NCBI RefSeq assembly: GCF_000308615.1
Contig: NZ_BAGB01000041.1
Location: 620,001-684,000, forward strand
DNA: 64,000 nucleotides
From: Nocardia jiangxiensis NBRC 101359
Lineage (GTDB): Bacteria; Actinomycetota; Actinomycetes; Mycobacteriales; Mycobacteriaceae
Direction: 5' to 3'
How positions within the stretch are numbered: the first letter of the stretch is position 1; every line of letters begins with the position of its first letter. The notes under the pieces are model-generated. The model worked only from the letters and a program-made list of their open reading frames with translations. It searched no databases and had not been told where the DNA came from. Shown piece after piece: positions 1-7,889 of the stretch. The position numbers were made by a program, and so were the translations under genes.

Positions 1-1233
1 TTGCTGGCGATCGCAGCGCAGATCGGTTGTGTCCTACTGGCTTCCGTACTGGCCGCCGAATTCGGCGGTCGACGGCGTGCGCAGACCCTGGCCGCGGCGG
101 CGGTCGCCGCGTGCCCGGTGTTCGTGGCGGCCTCGATGCTGTTCGGCACGACGGTGCTCGATCAGCTGAGCTGGGTGGCGGTACTCGTGCTGACGGCCAG
201 GGCCCTGCGGTCCGGCACGACCCGTGCCTGGCTCACCGCAGGGCTGGTGGCCGGTATCGGATTGCAGACCAAGGACACTCTCGCGGTGCTGCTGATCGGC
301 ATCGTCGTGGGCCTGCTGGCGTTCCGACGGGACGCGCTGCGCGGGCGCGGCCCCTGGCTGGCCGGGGTGCTGGCGATCCTGATCGCGGTGCCGAACATCA
401 TCTGGGACGCGCGACATCAGTGGGCGAATCTGCACATGGCGCAGGCGCTGGCCGATCAGCAGGGCGGCCCGCTCGGTGCGCTGACCCAGATCCCGACACT
501 GGTCTCGCTGCTGGCCGGTCCGCCGTTGATCGCTCTGTGGTATTCCGGTGTGCGCCACCTGATTTCGCACGACGGGCGAGAGCACCGCTGGCTGCTGGCA
601 GCCTCGGTCGTAGTCCTGCTGCTGTTCACCGTCAGCGGCGGCAAGGTCTACTATGCCGCTCCGGTGCTGGCGGGCCTGTTCGCGGCCGGGGCGGTACGGG
701 TCGAGGGGCTCGCGCCCAAACGCTGGCGCTGGCCGCTCGCGGTGGCCGTATCCGCACTGCTCGCGATCGTGATCGGTCTGCCGGTGCTCCCGCCCCGCGC
801 GGAGACCGCGTTGCGGCCGGTCGACCCGCAGGCCATGGAGACCTACGGCTGGCCCGGCTTCGTCGACCAGATCGCCCGTGCCGCAGCACCATTGCCCGCC
901 GAGGTCCCCATCTTCGCCAGCAACTACGGCGAGGCCGGTGCGGTGAGCATCCTGGGCCCCGCGGCCGGACTGCACCGCACGGTGCTCAGCGGCCACAACA
1001 ACTATCTGCTCTGGGGTCCGCCGCCGGGCACACCCGACACCGTCCCGTGCGTGGGCCAGTGGAACACCACCTACCTGCACCGCTTCTGGTCCCAGGTCAT
1101 CGAAATCGCACCCCTGACCCTGCCGGACGGACTGACCGATCAGGAGACCGCCCAGCACGCCGCCATCTACCTGTGCACCCAGCCACTCGGAACCTGGGCA
1201 CAGTTGTGGCCTGGCCTGCGACACCTCGACTGA
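1..1233 (+). CDS. GT39-like membrane glycosyltransferase, C-terminal part
   Basis: This looks like the C-terminal part of a polytopic glycosyltransferase of the ArnT/PMT-like GT39 group, which moves sugars from polyprenyl-phosphate donors outside the membrane. The frame is open from base 1, so the true N-terminus with the usual catalytic acidic loop probably lies upstream. At least eight hydrophobic segments are visible, with short basic loops typical of the family (for example around residues 100-120). A hydrophilic C-terminal domain of about 140 residues follows and ends in a tryptophan-rich tail. The gene converges on the dehydrogenase gene that follows, and a strong hairpin lies between them. 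The family call rests on overall pattern and is moderately sure; the substrate cannot be told. Confidence 0.6.
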   Translation: MLAIAAQIGCVLLASVLAAEFGGRRRAQTLAAAAVAACPVFVAASMLFGTTVLDQLSWVAVLVLTARALRSGTTRAWLTAGLVAGIGLQTKDTLAVLLIGIVVGLLAFRRDALRGRGPWLAGVLAILIAVPNIIWDARHQWANLHMAQALADQQGGPLGALTQIPTLVSLLAGPPLIALWYSGVRHLISHDGREHRWLLAASVVVLLLFTVSGGKVYYAAPVLAGLFAAGAVRVEGLAPKRWRWPLAVAVSALLAIVIGLPVLPPRAETALRPVDPQAMETYGWPGFVDQIARAAAPLPAEVPIFASNYGEAGAVSILGPAAGLHRTVLSGHNNYLLWGPPPGTPDTVPCVGQWNTTYLHRFWSQVIEIAPLTLPDGLTDQETAQHAAIYLCTQPLGTWAQLWPGLRHLD

Positions 1234-1263
1234 GATCGCCACGACGAGCGGCACACGAGGTGC

Positions 1264-1287
1264 GGCGGGCCCTGCCTCGGGCCCGCC
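1264..1287. terminator. bidirectional hairpin between convergent genes
   Basis: A perfect 9-bp GC stem (1264-1272 with 1279-1287) and a 6-nt loop lie in the 62-bp gap between two convergent stop codons. There is no U-tract, as is common for actinobacterial terminators. Confidence 0.6.
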
Positions 1288-1295
1288 GGGCTCGT

Positions 1296-2150
1296 CTAGC
1301 TGTAGTTGTAGAAACCGCGACCGGTCTTGCGGCCCAGGCGACCCGCATCGACCATGCGGCGCAGCAGCGCCGGGGGTGCGTAGTGCGGTTCGGCGAATTC
1401 GGCGTACAGCGACTCCGACGCGGCCAGCGCGATATCGAGGCCGACGGTATCCAGCAGCGTCAGCGGACCCATCGGGTAGCCGCAGCCGCCCTTCATCGCG
1501 TCGTCGATGTCCTCGGCCGACGCGTAGCCCGATTCGAGCATCCGCACCGCCTGACACAGGTACGGGATCAGCAGCGCGTTCACGATGAACCCGGACCGGT
1601 CACCGGCCTGCACGGTGGTCTTGTTCAGCGTGTTCTTCGCGTAATCGGTGACCGCGGCGGCGGTTTCCGGCGAGGTGACCAGCGTCGAGATGATCTCCAC
1701 CAGCGGCATCACCGGGACCGGGTTGAAGAAGTGCATGCCCAGCACCTGCTCCGGACGCTGGGTCGCGCCCGCGACCTTGATCACCGGAATCGAGGAGGTG
1801 TTGGTGGCCAGAATTCCGGCGGGCTTGACGATCTTGTCGAGCTTGCCGAAGATCTCGTACTTCAGCGATTCGATCTCCGGAGCCGCCTCCACCACCAGAT
1901 CACGATCGGCGAAGTCGTCGATGTCCAGCGTCACCCGCACGCGCGCGATCGCCGCGTCGGCGTCCTCCTGGCTGATCCTGCCCTTGCTCACACCGCGCGA
2001 GATCGACGCGGCGACCCGCTGCTGCGCGGCTTCGACCAGCTCCTGCCTCGTCTCGAGAACCAGGACCTCACTTCCGGCCTTGGCGCATACCTCGGCAATG
2101 CCCGCGCCCATCGTGCCGCCACCGATCACACCGATCAGTTTCACAGTCAC
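1296..2150 (-). CDS. fadB2: 3-hydroxybutyryl-CoA dehydrogenase
   Basis: NAD(P)-dependent 3-hydroxyacyl-CoA dehydrogenase that interconverts acetoacetyl-CoA and 3-hydroxybutyryl-CoA in fatty-acid or butyrate metabolism. With a GTG start at 2150 the product is 284 residues, the usual size of stand-alone FadB2/Hbd enzymes. A Rossmann glycine motif (GGGTMG) lies at residues 10-15. The catalytic histidine sits in HFFNPVP at 140-146, followed by the family glutamate at 152. The C-terminal dimerisation domain ends normally. The reading frame continues far upstream without family similarity. The GTG at 2150 was chosen because an AGGA lies 9 nt before it and the Rossmann strand starts right after it. 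It is monocistronic and divergent from the next hydrolase gene. Confidence 0.93.
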   Translation of the reverse strand: MTVKLIGVIGGGTMGAGIAEVCAKAGSEVLVLETRQELVEAAQQRVAASISRGVSKGRISQEDADAAIARVRVTLDIDDFADRDLVVEAAPEIESLKYEIFGKLDKIVKPAGILATNTSSIPVIKVAGATQRPEQVLGMHFFNPVPVMPLVEIISTLVTSPETAAAVTDYAKNTLNKTTVQAGDRSGFIVNALLIPYLCQAVRMLESGYASAEDIDDAMKGGCGYPMGPLTLLDTVGLDIALAASESLYAEFAEPHYAPPALLRRMVDAGRLGRKTGRGFYNYS

Positions 2151-2388
2151 CACTCCAAATCCTGTTCGACAACAGTTCCCGGCCCAGGGCCACAGCTCAG
2201 GATACGAAGGACGACGACAGCGCCCGCCACCCCACCACCTCATGGGACATTCCTCACAACTCGGGCTGTAATTTGTATTCTCAAAAACCGAGAAGATAAT
2301 CTCGATCCAACGAGAGGACGATTCTCGCAAGATCAGCGCCGGTCGGGCCGGTACCGATGCGCAGGCCACGGGCGGAAAGGATCCCCGC

Positions 2389-3336
2389 ATGACCGTCACC
2401 GACAACGACCTCCCCCTCCTCGCCGACGGCGATCCACAACCGGTCGTCGCCGAGATCGACGGGATCCCGATCTCGGGACTGCTCGCGCGGGCGCGTAATC
2501 CGCGCGCGACCCTGGTCGCACTGCACGGCGGCGCAACCACGTCGCTGTACTTCGACTGCCCGGGTCATCCGGACCTGTCGCTGCTGCGCACCGCGGCCGC
2601 CGCCGGATTCACCGTGCTGGCGCTGGACCGGCCCGGTTACGGCAGATCGCACCCGTACGGCACGCAGCTGGCAGACCCGCAACTACGCGTCGAACTCATG
2701 TACCGCGCCATCGACCATCATCTGGACACGGCATCGCGCGGCGCCGGGGTGTTTCTGCTGGCGCATTCGGCCGGGTGCGAGACCGCGGTCCGGATGGCCG
2801 CCGACGCCGAGCGCGGTCCGCAACTCCTGGGCCTGGAACTCTCCGGCACCGGACGACAGCGGCAGGCCGCCGCCGAGGAGATCCTCGCCGTGCGACCCCG
2901 GCCCGACAATGTGAAGGTGGGCCGGTTGCTGTGGGAGCCCGCGCGGCTGTACCCGCCCGAACATGTCGGCGGCGGGCTGATCGGTTCCAGCGGACCGGGA
3001 TTCGAAGGGAAGCTGGTGCAGGAGTGGGCGGCCGAACACTTCCCGGAACTGGGCCCGCGCGTACGGATTCCGGTGCGTTTCACCGTCGCCGACCACGAGC
3101 AGGTCTGGCGCAACGATCCCGCCGGTCTGCTCGAGATCGCCGAACTGTTTTCCGCCGTTCCGCGCCTGGTGCTGAACATTCAGCAGAACTCCGGACACAA
3201 CATCAGCATCGGACATACCGCGACGGCCTACCACCTCGAGGTCCTGGCCTTCGCCGCCGAATGCATCGTGGCCCGAGAGAACGGCGAATTCAGCGGTCCG
3301 GCACGGCAATTCGACGGCATGTCCGCCGGGAGCTGA
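2389..3336 (+). CDS. alpha/beta hydrolase
   Basis: A 315-residue alpha/beta-hydrolase-fold protein. The oxyanion-hole HGG is at residues 46-48. The nucleophile elbow is AHSAG at 125-129, with Ser127 as nucleophile; the first glycine of the usual GxSxG is replaced by alanine. A candidate late histidine lies in the GHN segment near residue 267. There is no signal peptide, so it is probably cytosolic. The substrate is unknown; similar stand-alone proteins are annotated as esterases or lipases. It starts with ATG about 240 bp from the divergent dehydrogenase gene. Confidence 0.8.
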   Translation: MTVTDNDLPLLADGDPQPVVAEIDGIPISGLLARARNPRATLVALHGGATTSLYFDCPGHPDLSLLRTAAAAGFTVLALDRPGYGRSHPYGTQLADPQLRVELMYRAIDHHLDTASRGAGVFLLAHSAGCETAVRMAADAERGPQLLGLELSGTGRQRQAAAEEILAVRPRPDNVKVGRLLWEPARLYPPEHVGGGLIGSSGPGFEGKLVQEWAAEHFPELGPRVRIPVRFTVADHEQVWRNDPAGLLEIAELFSAVPRLVLNIQQNSGHNISIGHTATAYHLEVLAFAAECIVARENGEFSGPARQFDGMSAGS

Positions 3337-3588
3337 GTCGGCGGACGTCGTCGGGTCCGACCTCTGGGTGCTGATACCGGCCCGCGGGGTGAGATCCGAT
3401 TTCTTGCTGTCCATCGGCGGCGGCGAGACCTTCGTGCCGCGATGCAGTTCCAGGGTCACCTGCGCGGGACGATTCGCCATATCGAATCGCCCGGTCACCT
3501 CGTAGCGGCGTGAGGTTCTCGGCGGACGGGCTGGTCACCGGCCGCATCGTCGCCGGTTCCGAGTCGGCCGAGTGGGACCGGCTCGAGG

Positions 3589-4167
3589 TCAGGTCCGCAG
3601 GGCGCTGAGTGCGCCTTCCAGTGCGCCGAGGCAGGTGGTCTGGACCTGCTCCCGAGTGAGCGTGTCGTGCTCGAGCCATTCCAGGCAGAGGGTGTGCACG
3701 AACATGAGCCATGCGGTGAGCAGGGAGGACATCAGTTCGCGGGCGGGTCCGGCCAGCCCGAGGGCAGTGAGCATCACCTCGCGCATGGCGGTGTGTTCGC
3801 CGAAGACGATCGCCTGGACGACCGGATCGCCGGACAGGGCGCGGTTTGCGGCCAGGACCGTATTGCGGTTCGTCGCGAAATACTCCAGATGGGCGTCGAG
3901 ACCCGCGGCCACCTGATCGGTCAGCGGGAGCTCCGGATCGATGTGCACCACCGCCTGCAGCGCCTCGGCCGCGCGACGGTAGATCGCCGCGAACAGGGCG
4001 CTCTTGGTCGGAAAATGGCGGTAGAGCAGGGCGCGGGATACCCCGGCCCGTTCGGCGATCCGATCCATCTGCACCCGGTCGTAGGGCAGTTCGGCGAACA
4101 CCTGCGCGCCGACGTCGAGCAGTTCGGCGCGACGTTGTTCGGGCGTCAGTCGGCGACGAGGCGGCAT
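3589..4167 (-). CDS. TetR-family transcriptional repressor
   Basis: A 192-residue TetR-type regulator. The N-terminal helix-turn-helix (about residues 10-55) has the family pattern RIAERAGVSRALLYRHFPTK. The C-terminal ligand domain is not assignable to a compound. GTG (4170) and ATG (4167) are adjacent possible starts; the ATG is preferred. The gene is divergent from a DUF4345 membrane-protein gene, and two 20-bp operator-like dyads fill the space between them. It therefore most likely represses both itself and that neighbour. Confidence 0.88.
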   Translation of the reverse strand: MPPRRRLTPEQRRAELLDVGAQVFAELPYDRVQMDRIAERAGVSRALLYRHFPTKSALFAAIYRRAAEALQAVVHIDPELPLTDQVAAGLDAHLEYFATNRNTVLAANRALSGDPVVQAIVFGEHTAMREVMLTALGLAGPARELMSSLLTAWLMFVHTLCLEWLEHDTLTREQVQTTCLGALEGALSALRT

Positions 4168-4177
4168 CACCCCAGAC

Positions 4178-4238
4178 TAGTTGACGCGTGTGTACTAACG
4201 CGGTTACGCTCGAAACACTAGTTGACACATGTCTACTA
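4178..4238. promoter_or_regulatory. paired TetR operator-like dyads
   Basis: Two 20-bp copies share TAGTTGAC and TACTA ends (4178-4197 and 4219-4238). The second has arms TAGT-n-GACA / TGTC-n-ACTA around a 2-nt centre. Their centres are 41 bp apart, about four helical turns. They sit between the divergent TetR and DUF4345 genes. Confidence 0.65.
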
Positions 4239-4258
4239 GCCCAGGGGAAGGGACAGCT

Positions 4259-4669
4259 GTGCGAGCCGTATTGCGTTGGTTCCTCATCATTTTCGGCGTC
4301 GCCTGCGCACTCATCGCGCTGGCGCACATTTTCATCGGACCGCGCACGATCATCGGGGCGAACACCCCGAACGCCACCCTGGACGGGGATATGCGCATGG
4401 TGATGGTGCTGTTCCTGGCTTACGGGCTGCTGTGCGTGTGGGCCGCAAGGGATCTGGACCGTTACGCGGGCCTGATCCACCTGCTGATGCTGGTGTTCTT
4501 CGTCGGCGGGCTGGTCCGGTTGCTGACCGTGGCCTACGTCGGCTGGCCCCACTGGTTCTACATCGCCATGATCGTCGTCGAAATCGTTGTGCCGCTGATC
4601 TATTCGCCGTTGCTTCGGCAGGTCACCGGTCGGCCGATCGGCGCGGACCTGGCCGAGCTGACGCACTAG
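4259..4669 (+). CDS. DUF4345 family membrane protein
   Basis: A small integral membrane protein (136 residues from GTG 4259) with four hydrophobic segments, matching the DUF4345 pattern; the biochemical role is unknown. An in-frame ATG at 4229 lies inside the second operator dyad. The GTG at 4259 follows a purine-rich GGGGAAGGGA about 6 nt upstream, so this later start is preferred. The gene is divergent from, and probably controlled by, the neighbouring TetR repressor. Confidence 0.78.
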   Translation: MRAVLRWFLIIFGVACALIALAHIFIGPRTIIGANTPNATLDGDMRMVMVLFLAYGLLCVWAARDLDRYAGLIHLLMLVFFVGGLVRLLTVAYVGWPHWFYIAMIVVEIVVPLIYSPLLRQVTGRPIGADLAELTH

Positions 4670-4709
4670 GTCCGGCAGGACTCGAATACCGTTCGCGACG
4701 CGGGCCCGC

Positions 4710-4756
4710 GGTGGCGTGAACAACCGCGGCGAACTGCCTCGGACGCCCACGCCACC
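4710..4756. terminator. possible hairpin between convergent genes
   Basis: A 9-bp perfect inverted repeat (4710-4718 with 4748-4756) with a 29-nt loop lies between the end of the DUF4345 gene and the end of the SigJ-like gene. The long loop makes it a weak terminator candidate. Confidence 0.3.
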
Positions 4757-4768
4757 GATTCGCCGCCG

Positions 4769-5665
4769 CTAGCGGCTGATATGCCGGGGAACCGTTGCCG
4801 CAGTGAGCTTGTCGGGGTTGCGAACGGCGTAGAAGGTGGTGATGACGTCGTTCACCACCTCGATCAGATACACCCCCTCCAACCGATCACCGGAGTAGAC
4901 GGCCATCGCGGGAGTGCTGTTGCAGTTGACCGTCTCGATCCGCAGACCGGGTGCGTTCTCGGCTTTGCGGAACAGGTCGATCAGATACCGGGCGACCCGC
5001 GCCGCCCCCAGCACCGGCCGCCGCGCCGCCACGGCCTTGCCGCCGCTGTCGGCGATGAACGCGACGTCCGGGGCCAGCAGGTCGAGCAGTCCGCGCGTGT
5101 CCCCCGTGCTCGTCGCGGTCATGAACTGTTCGGTGATCCGGGTGATCCGCGCGGCATCCACCGGTTCGAAACGTCTGCGCCGCGCCCGCACGTGCTCGCG
5201 AGCACGGTGCGCCACCTGACGCACCGTCATGACCGATTTGCCCACCGCGGCGGCGACATCCGGGTACTCGAAACCGAACACCTCGCGCAGCACGAAGACC
5301 GCCCGTTCGTCGGGGCCGAGGGTTTCCAGCAGGACGAGCATGGCCATCGAGACCGATTCGGCGAGCACCACATCCGCCGAGGCGTCCGGTTCGGCGAGTT
5401 GCAGCGGTTCGGGCAGCCACGGGCCGACGTAGTCCTCGCGTCTGCGGGCGCCGGCGCGCACCGCGTTCAGCGCTTGGCGGGTCACCAATCGGGCCAGATA
5501 CGACCTGGTGTCCCGGACCGTCGCCAGATCCACCTCGGCCCAGCGCAGATAGCTGTCCTGCAGGACGTCGTCGGATTCGGTTGCCGAGCCGAGGATTTCG
5601 TAGACGATCGTGAACAGCAGTGGTCGCAGCAGGGTGAACCGCTCGGCATGCTCGTCGGCGCTCAT
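4769..5665 (-). CDS. sigJ: SigJ-like ECF RNA polymerase sigma factor
   Basis: A 298-residue extracytoplasmic-function sigma factor with a SnoaL-like C-terminal domain, the arrangement of the SigJ/ECF41-type group. Region 2 (about residues 8-75) and region 4 (about 120-170, with the recognition helix near VGKSVMTVRQVAHRAR) are clear. Residues about 185-298 form the SnoaL-like domain, which in this group controls sigma activity in place of a separate anti-sigma factor. The start ATG overlaps the stop of the upstream oxidoreductase gene (ATGA), so the two are translationally coupled. ECF41 genes are commonly paired with a carboxymuconolactone decarboxylase or oxidoreductase gene, and this pairing fits. 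Confidence 0.88.
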   Translation of the reverse strand: MSADEHAERFTLLRPLLFTIVYEILGSATESDDVLQDSYLRWAEVDLATVRDTRSYLARLVTRQALNAVRAGARRREDYVGPWLPEPLQLAEPDASADVVLAESVSMAMLVLLETLGPDERAVFVLREVFGFEYPDVAAAVGKSVMTVRQVAHRAREHVRARRRRFEPVDAARITRITEQFMTATSTGDTRGLLDLLAPDVAFIADSGGKAVAARRPVLGAARVARYLIDLFRKAENAPGLRIETVNCNSTPAMAVYSGDRLEGVYLIEVVNDVITTFYAVRNPDKLTAATVPRHISR

Positions 5666-6843
5666 ACCGAGGTCACCGCGGGCGCGACATCGCGCGAATC
5701 GGGGCGCGGGCCGCCCTTCACCCATACCAGCGAACCGGGCTTGCGGGCCTCGCGGCGAATCTTTCCCACGGCGAAATTGCAGGTCACCTCCTTGATTCTG
5801 GCGCCCGCGCGACCGCCGATGTACAGATTCATCGCGGTGTCGTCCTTGTGCGCGAGCTGCCGGACGCCGATGCGGCGGCCCAGGCTCAGACATGTTCCGG
5901 TCAGAGCCACGTCGACCACAGCCGGAGGGGCCCCCGCGATATGGCTCAACACCGTGTCGGCGGCCTGCGCGCCGAGTGCCCCGGCGGCCTGGCTGCTCAT
6001 CCGCAGCGGCTGACCCGACGGTGCAGCGGCGTCACCGGTCGCGACGACGCGGTCGTCATCGATGCTGGTCAACGTCTCATCGGTGAGCAACCTGCCGATC
6101 GCGTCGGTGCGCAGTCCGCTCGCAGCCGCCAGCTGTGGCACGCCGAAACCTGTCGTCCAGATGGTCAAGCCACTCGGGTGCACCGCACCACCCGACAGCA
6201 CGACGGCATCCGCGCGCACCTCGCCGACCGGATCGGATTCGAGCACCGAAACACCCTGCCGCGACAACCATTTCGCGACATATCGGCGACCCGACGCACT
6301 CAGCGAGGGCATCAGCGTCCCACCGCAGACGAGCGTCACGCCCCATCCCTGCTCGGCCAGTTCGGCGGCCGTCTCGATACCGGTCGGCCCGCCACCGACC
6401 ACGGTGATCGGCGCATCGGCGGGCAGTTCGTCCAACCGGGCCCGCAACCGGCGCGCGGACTCGAATTCACCCATACGGCAGGCGAATTCGTCCCCACCGG
6501 GCACCGAGGGCGCGGCCTCGGTGCTGCCGACCGCATAGACGACATGGTCGTAGCCCAGCCCGCGCCCCGACGCCAATCGCACTGTGCGAGTGGCGGTGTC
6601 GATACGCGTGGCAGTGTCGACCACCAGCTCGATCCCCGCACCGAGCAACGTCTCGTAATCGATCGTCGCCACACCGGTCCCGGCCACCAGCTGATGCAAC
6701 CGCACCCGATCCACGAAGGCCGGACGCGGATTGACCATCGTGATGTGAACGTCGTCCCGCTTGCGCAACCGATTGGCCGCCACCGTCCCCGCATACCCGC
6801 CCCCGACGACGACCACCCTGTGCTGTGTGTTGTGTTCAGTCAT
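5662..6843 (-). CDS. FAD/NAD(P)-dependent oxidoreductase (NDH-2-like)
   Basis: A 393-residue two-dinucleotide-binding-domain flavoprotein like type II NADH dehydrogenases and AIF/FSP1 proteins. The FAD-binding GGGYAG lies at residues 14-19, the NAD(P)-binding GGGPTG at 150-155, and the second FAD motif ends in TGD at 269-271. There is no obvious membrane segment, so it may be soluble or peripheral. It is the first gene of a two-gene operon: its stop overlaps the ATG of the SigJ-like sigma factor. A perfect CRP-type dyad lies 45-60 bp upstream. It probably supplies a redox activity tied to the sigma factor's regulon; the physiological acceptor is unknown. Confidence 0.82.
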   Translation of the reverse strand: MTEHNTQHRVVVVGGGYAGTVAANRLRKRDDVHITMVNPRPAFVDRVRLHQLVAGTGVATIDYETLLGAGIELVVDTATRIDTATRTVRLASGRGLGYDHVVYAVGSTEAAPSVPGGDEFACRMGEFESARRLRARLDELPADAPITVVGGGPTGIETAAELAEQGWGVTLVCGGTLMPSLSASGRRYVAKWLSRQGVSVLESDPVGEVRADAVVLSGGAVHPSGLTIWTTGFGVPQLAAASGLRTDAIGRLLTDETLTSIDDDRVVATGDAAAPSGQPLRMSSQAAGALGAQAADTVLSHIAGAPPAVVDVALTGTCLSLGRRIGVRQLAHKDDTAMNLYIGGRAGARIKEVTCNFAVGKIRREARKPGSLVWVKGGPRPDSRDVAPAVTSV

Positions 6844-6887
6844 GCCCCCGAGACACCGCCGGCCGACGAAATATGACAGCACGCAAA

Positions 6888-6903
6888 TGTGATACACATC
6901 ACA
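6888..6903. promoter_or_regulatory. CRP-type binding site
   Basis: TGTGATACACATCACA is an exact match to the CRP/Cmr consensus TGTGA-N6-TCACA. It lies about 45 bp upstream of the oxidoreductase-sigJ operon start. Confidence 0.6.
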
Positions 6904-7001
6904 CGACATCCTCCGGTTCGACGATCCGAACGCAGACCACGTCGCCGGAACACTGCGATCCGCACGAATCCTGTTCGACAGCTCTCGAATTCACTCCTGG
7001 C

Positions 7002-7769
7002 TCAGGCGGCGAGTTCGACGCCGAGGATGCGGTCCAGAGCGCGAGCGCCCGGATCGGTGAGTTGCAGGGCCCGGCGAGTGTTGTGCCGGACCACCCAACC
7101 GGCTGATTCCATCCGGGTCAGCAGTGCCGCGCCGAGGGCTCCGCTGAGGTGGTGGCGCTGTTCGCTCCAGTCGACGCAGAAACGCAGCAGCGGGCGGCGT
7201 TGGGCGCGAGCAGCGCCCAGGTCGACGCCCAAGGCCGCGAAGACCGGCTCGGCGTCGGGGCCCAACTCGTACGGATGCGCGCGCACAGGGGCGGACAACC
7301 GGTCCCCGTCGGCACGTTCGGCCCCGGGCAGACCGTCGGTGCGAATCAGGGCCCCGTGGTCGAGCAGCGCCTCGGTGACCGCAACGCCGAGCCGACCGGC
7401 CAGGTGGTCGTAGCAGCTACGAGCACGCCGCAGAGCCGCCGCCCGCCCGGACTCCCGCAGCGAACGCACCGGACGGGTCGGCGCGAGCGCGGCCACCGCC
7501 TCGAGCGCGGTACCCACCCGCGCATCGGCCAGCCGGTAGTAACGATGGCGGCCGGACCGCTCCACACTCAGCAATCCCCCGTCCACCAGCCGCGCGAGAT
7601 GTTCACTGGCCGTCGAGGCCGCAACCCCCGCCTCCGCCGCGAGCACCGACGCCGGCAGCGCCCGACCATCGGCCAGGCTCAGCAGAACCCGCGCCCGCGT
7701 CGCATCCGCCAACAGCGCCCCGATCGCCGCAACATCGGCATATCCGTACAGCGGCCGCTCATCCGTCAT
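7002..7769 (-). CDS. ArsR-family winged-helix regulator
   Basis: A 255-residue ArsR-type repressor. The winged helix covers about residues 12-85 and includes the recognition helix VAASTASEHLARLVDGGLL and the wing RSGRHRYYRLA. It is longer than minimal ArsR proteins; the extra C-terminal 150 residues match the group of larger ArsR regulators found beside efflux genes. No obvious metal-binding CxC motif is present in the helix. The start ATG follows a GGTGGG site. It is divergent from a 14-TM MFS exporter, with two matching dyads between them, so it likely represses that exporter. Confidence 0.82.
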   Translation of the reverse strand: MTDERPLYGYADVAAIGALLADATRARVLLSLADGRALPASVLAAEAGVAASTASEHLARLVDGGLLSVERSGRHRYYRLADARVGTALEAVAALAPTRPVRSLRESGRAAALRRARSCYDHLAGRLGVAVTEALLDHGALIRTDGLPGAERADGDRLSAPVRAHPYELGPDAEPVFAALGVDLGAARAQRRPLLRFCVDWSEQRHHLSGALGAALLTRMESAGWVVRHNTRRALQLTDPGARALDRILGVELAA

Positions 7770-7793
7770 CCCACCAGTCTGCCCCGCCGACAC

Positions 7794-7865
7794 TTCGGTA
7801 ATCACCGAAATATGACCGCATCCTGATGCCACGGCCGCGCGCTCATTCTTCGGCGCACGCCGAAG
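7794..7865. promoter_or_regulatory. two ArsR operator-like dyads
   Basis: 7794-7809 (TTCGGTAATCACCGAA) and 7848-7865 (CTTCGGCGCACGCCGAAG) share the layout TTCGG-N6-CCGAA. Both are perfect inverted repeats, with centres 55 bp apart, in the 120-bp gap between the ArsR and MFS genes. Confidence 0.65.
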
Positions 7866-7889
7866 TTTTTCGGGGAAACACTTGGCGGC

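Noticed and set aside
3337..3588. Possible small gene between the hydrolase and TetR genes
   Set aside because: Only short frames without start signals or family character are seen.
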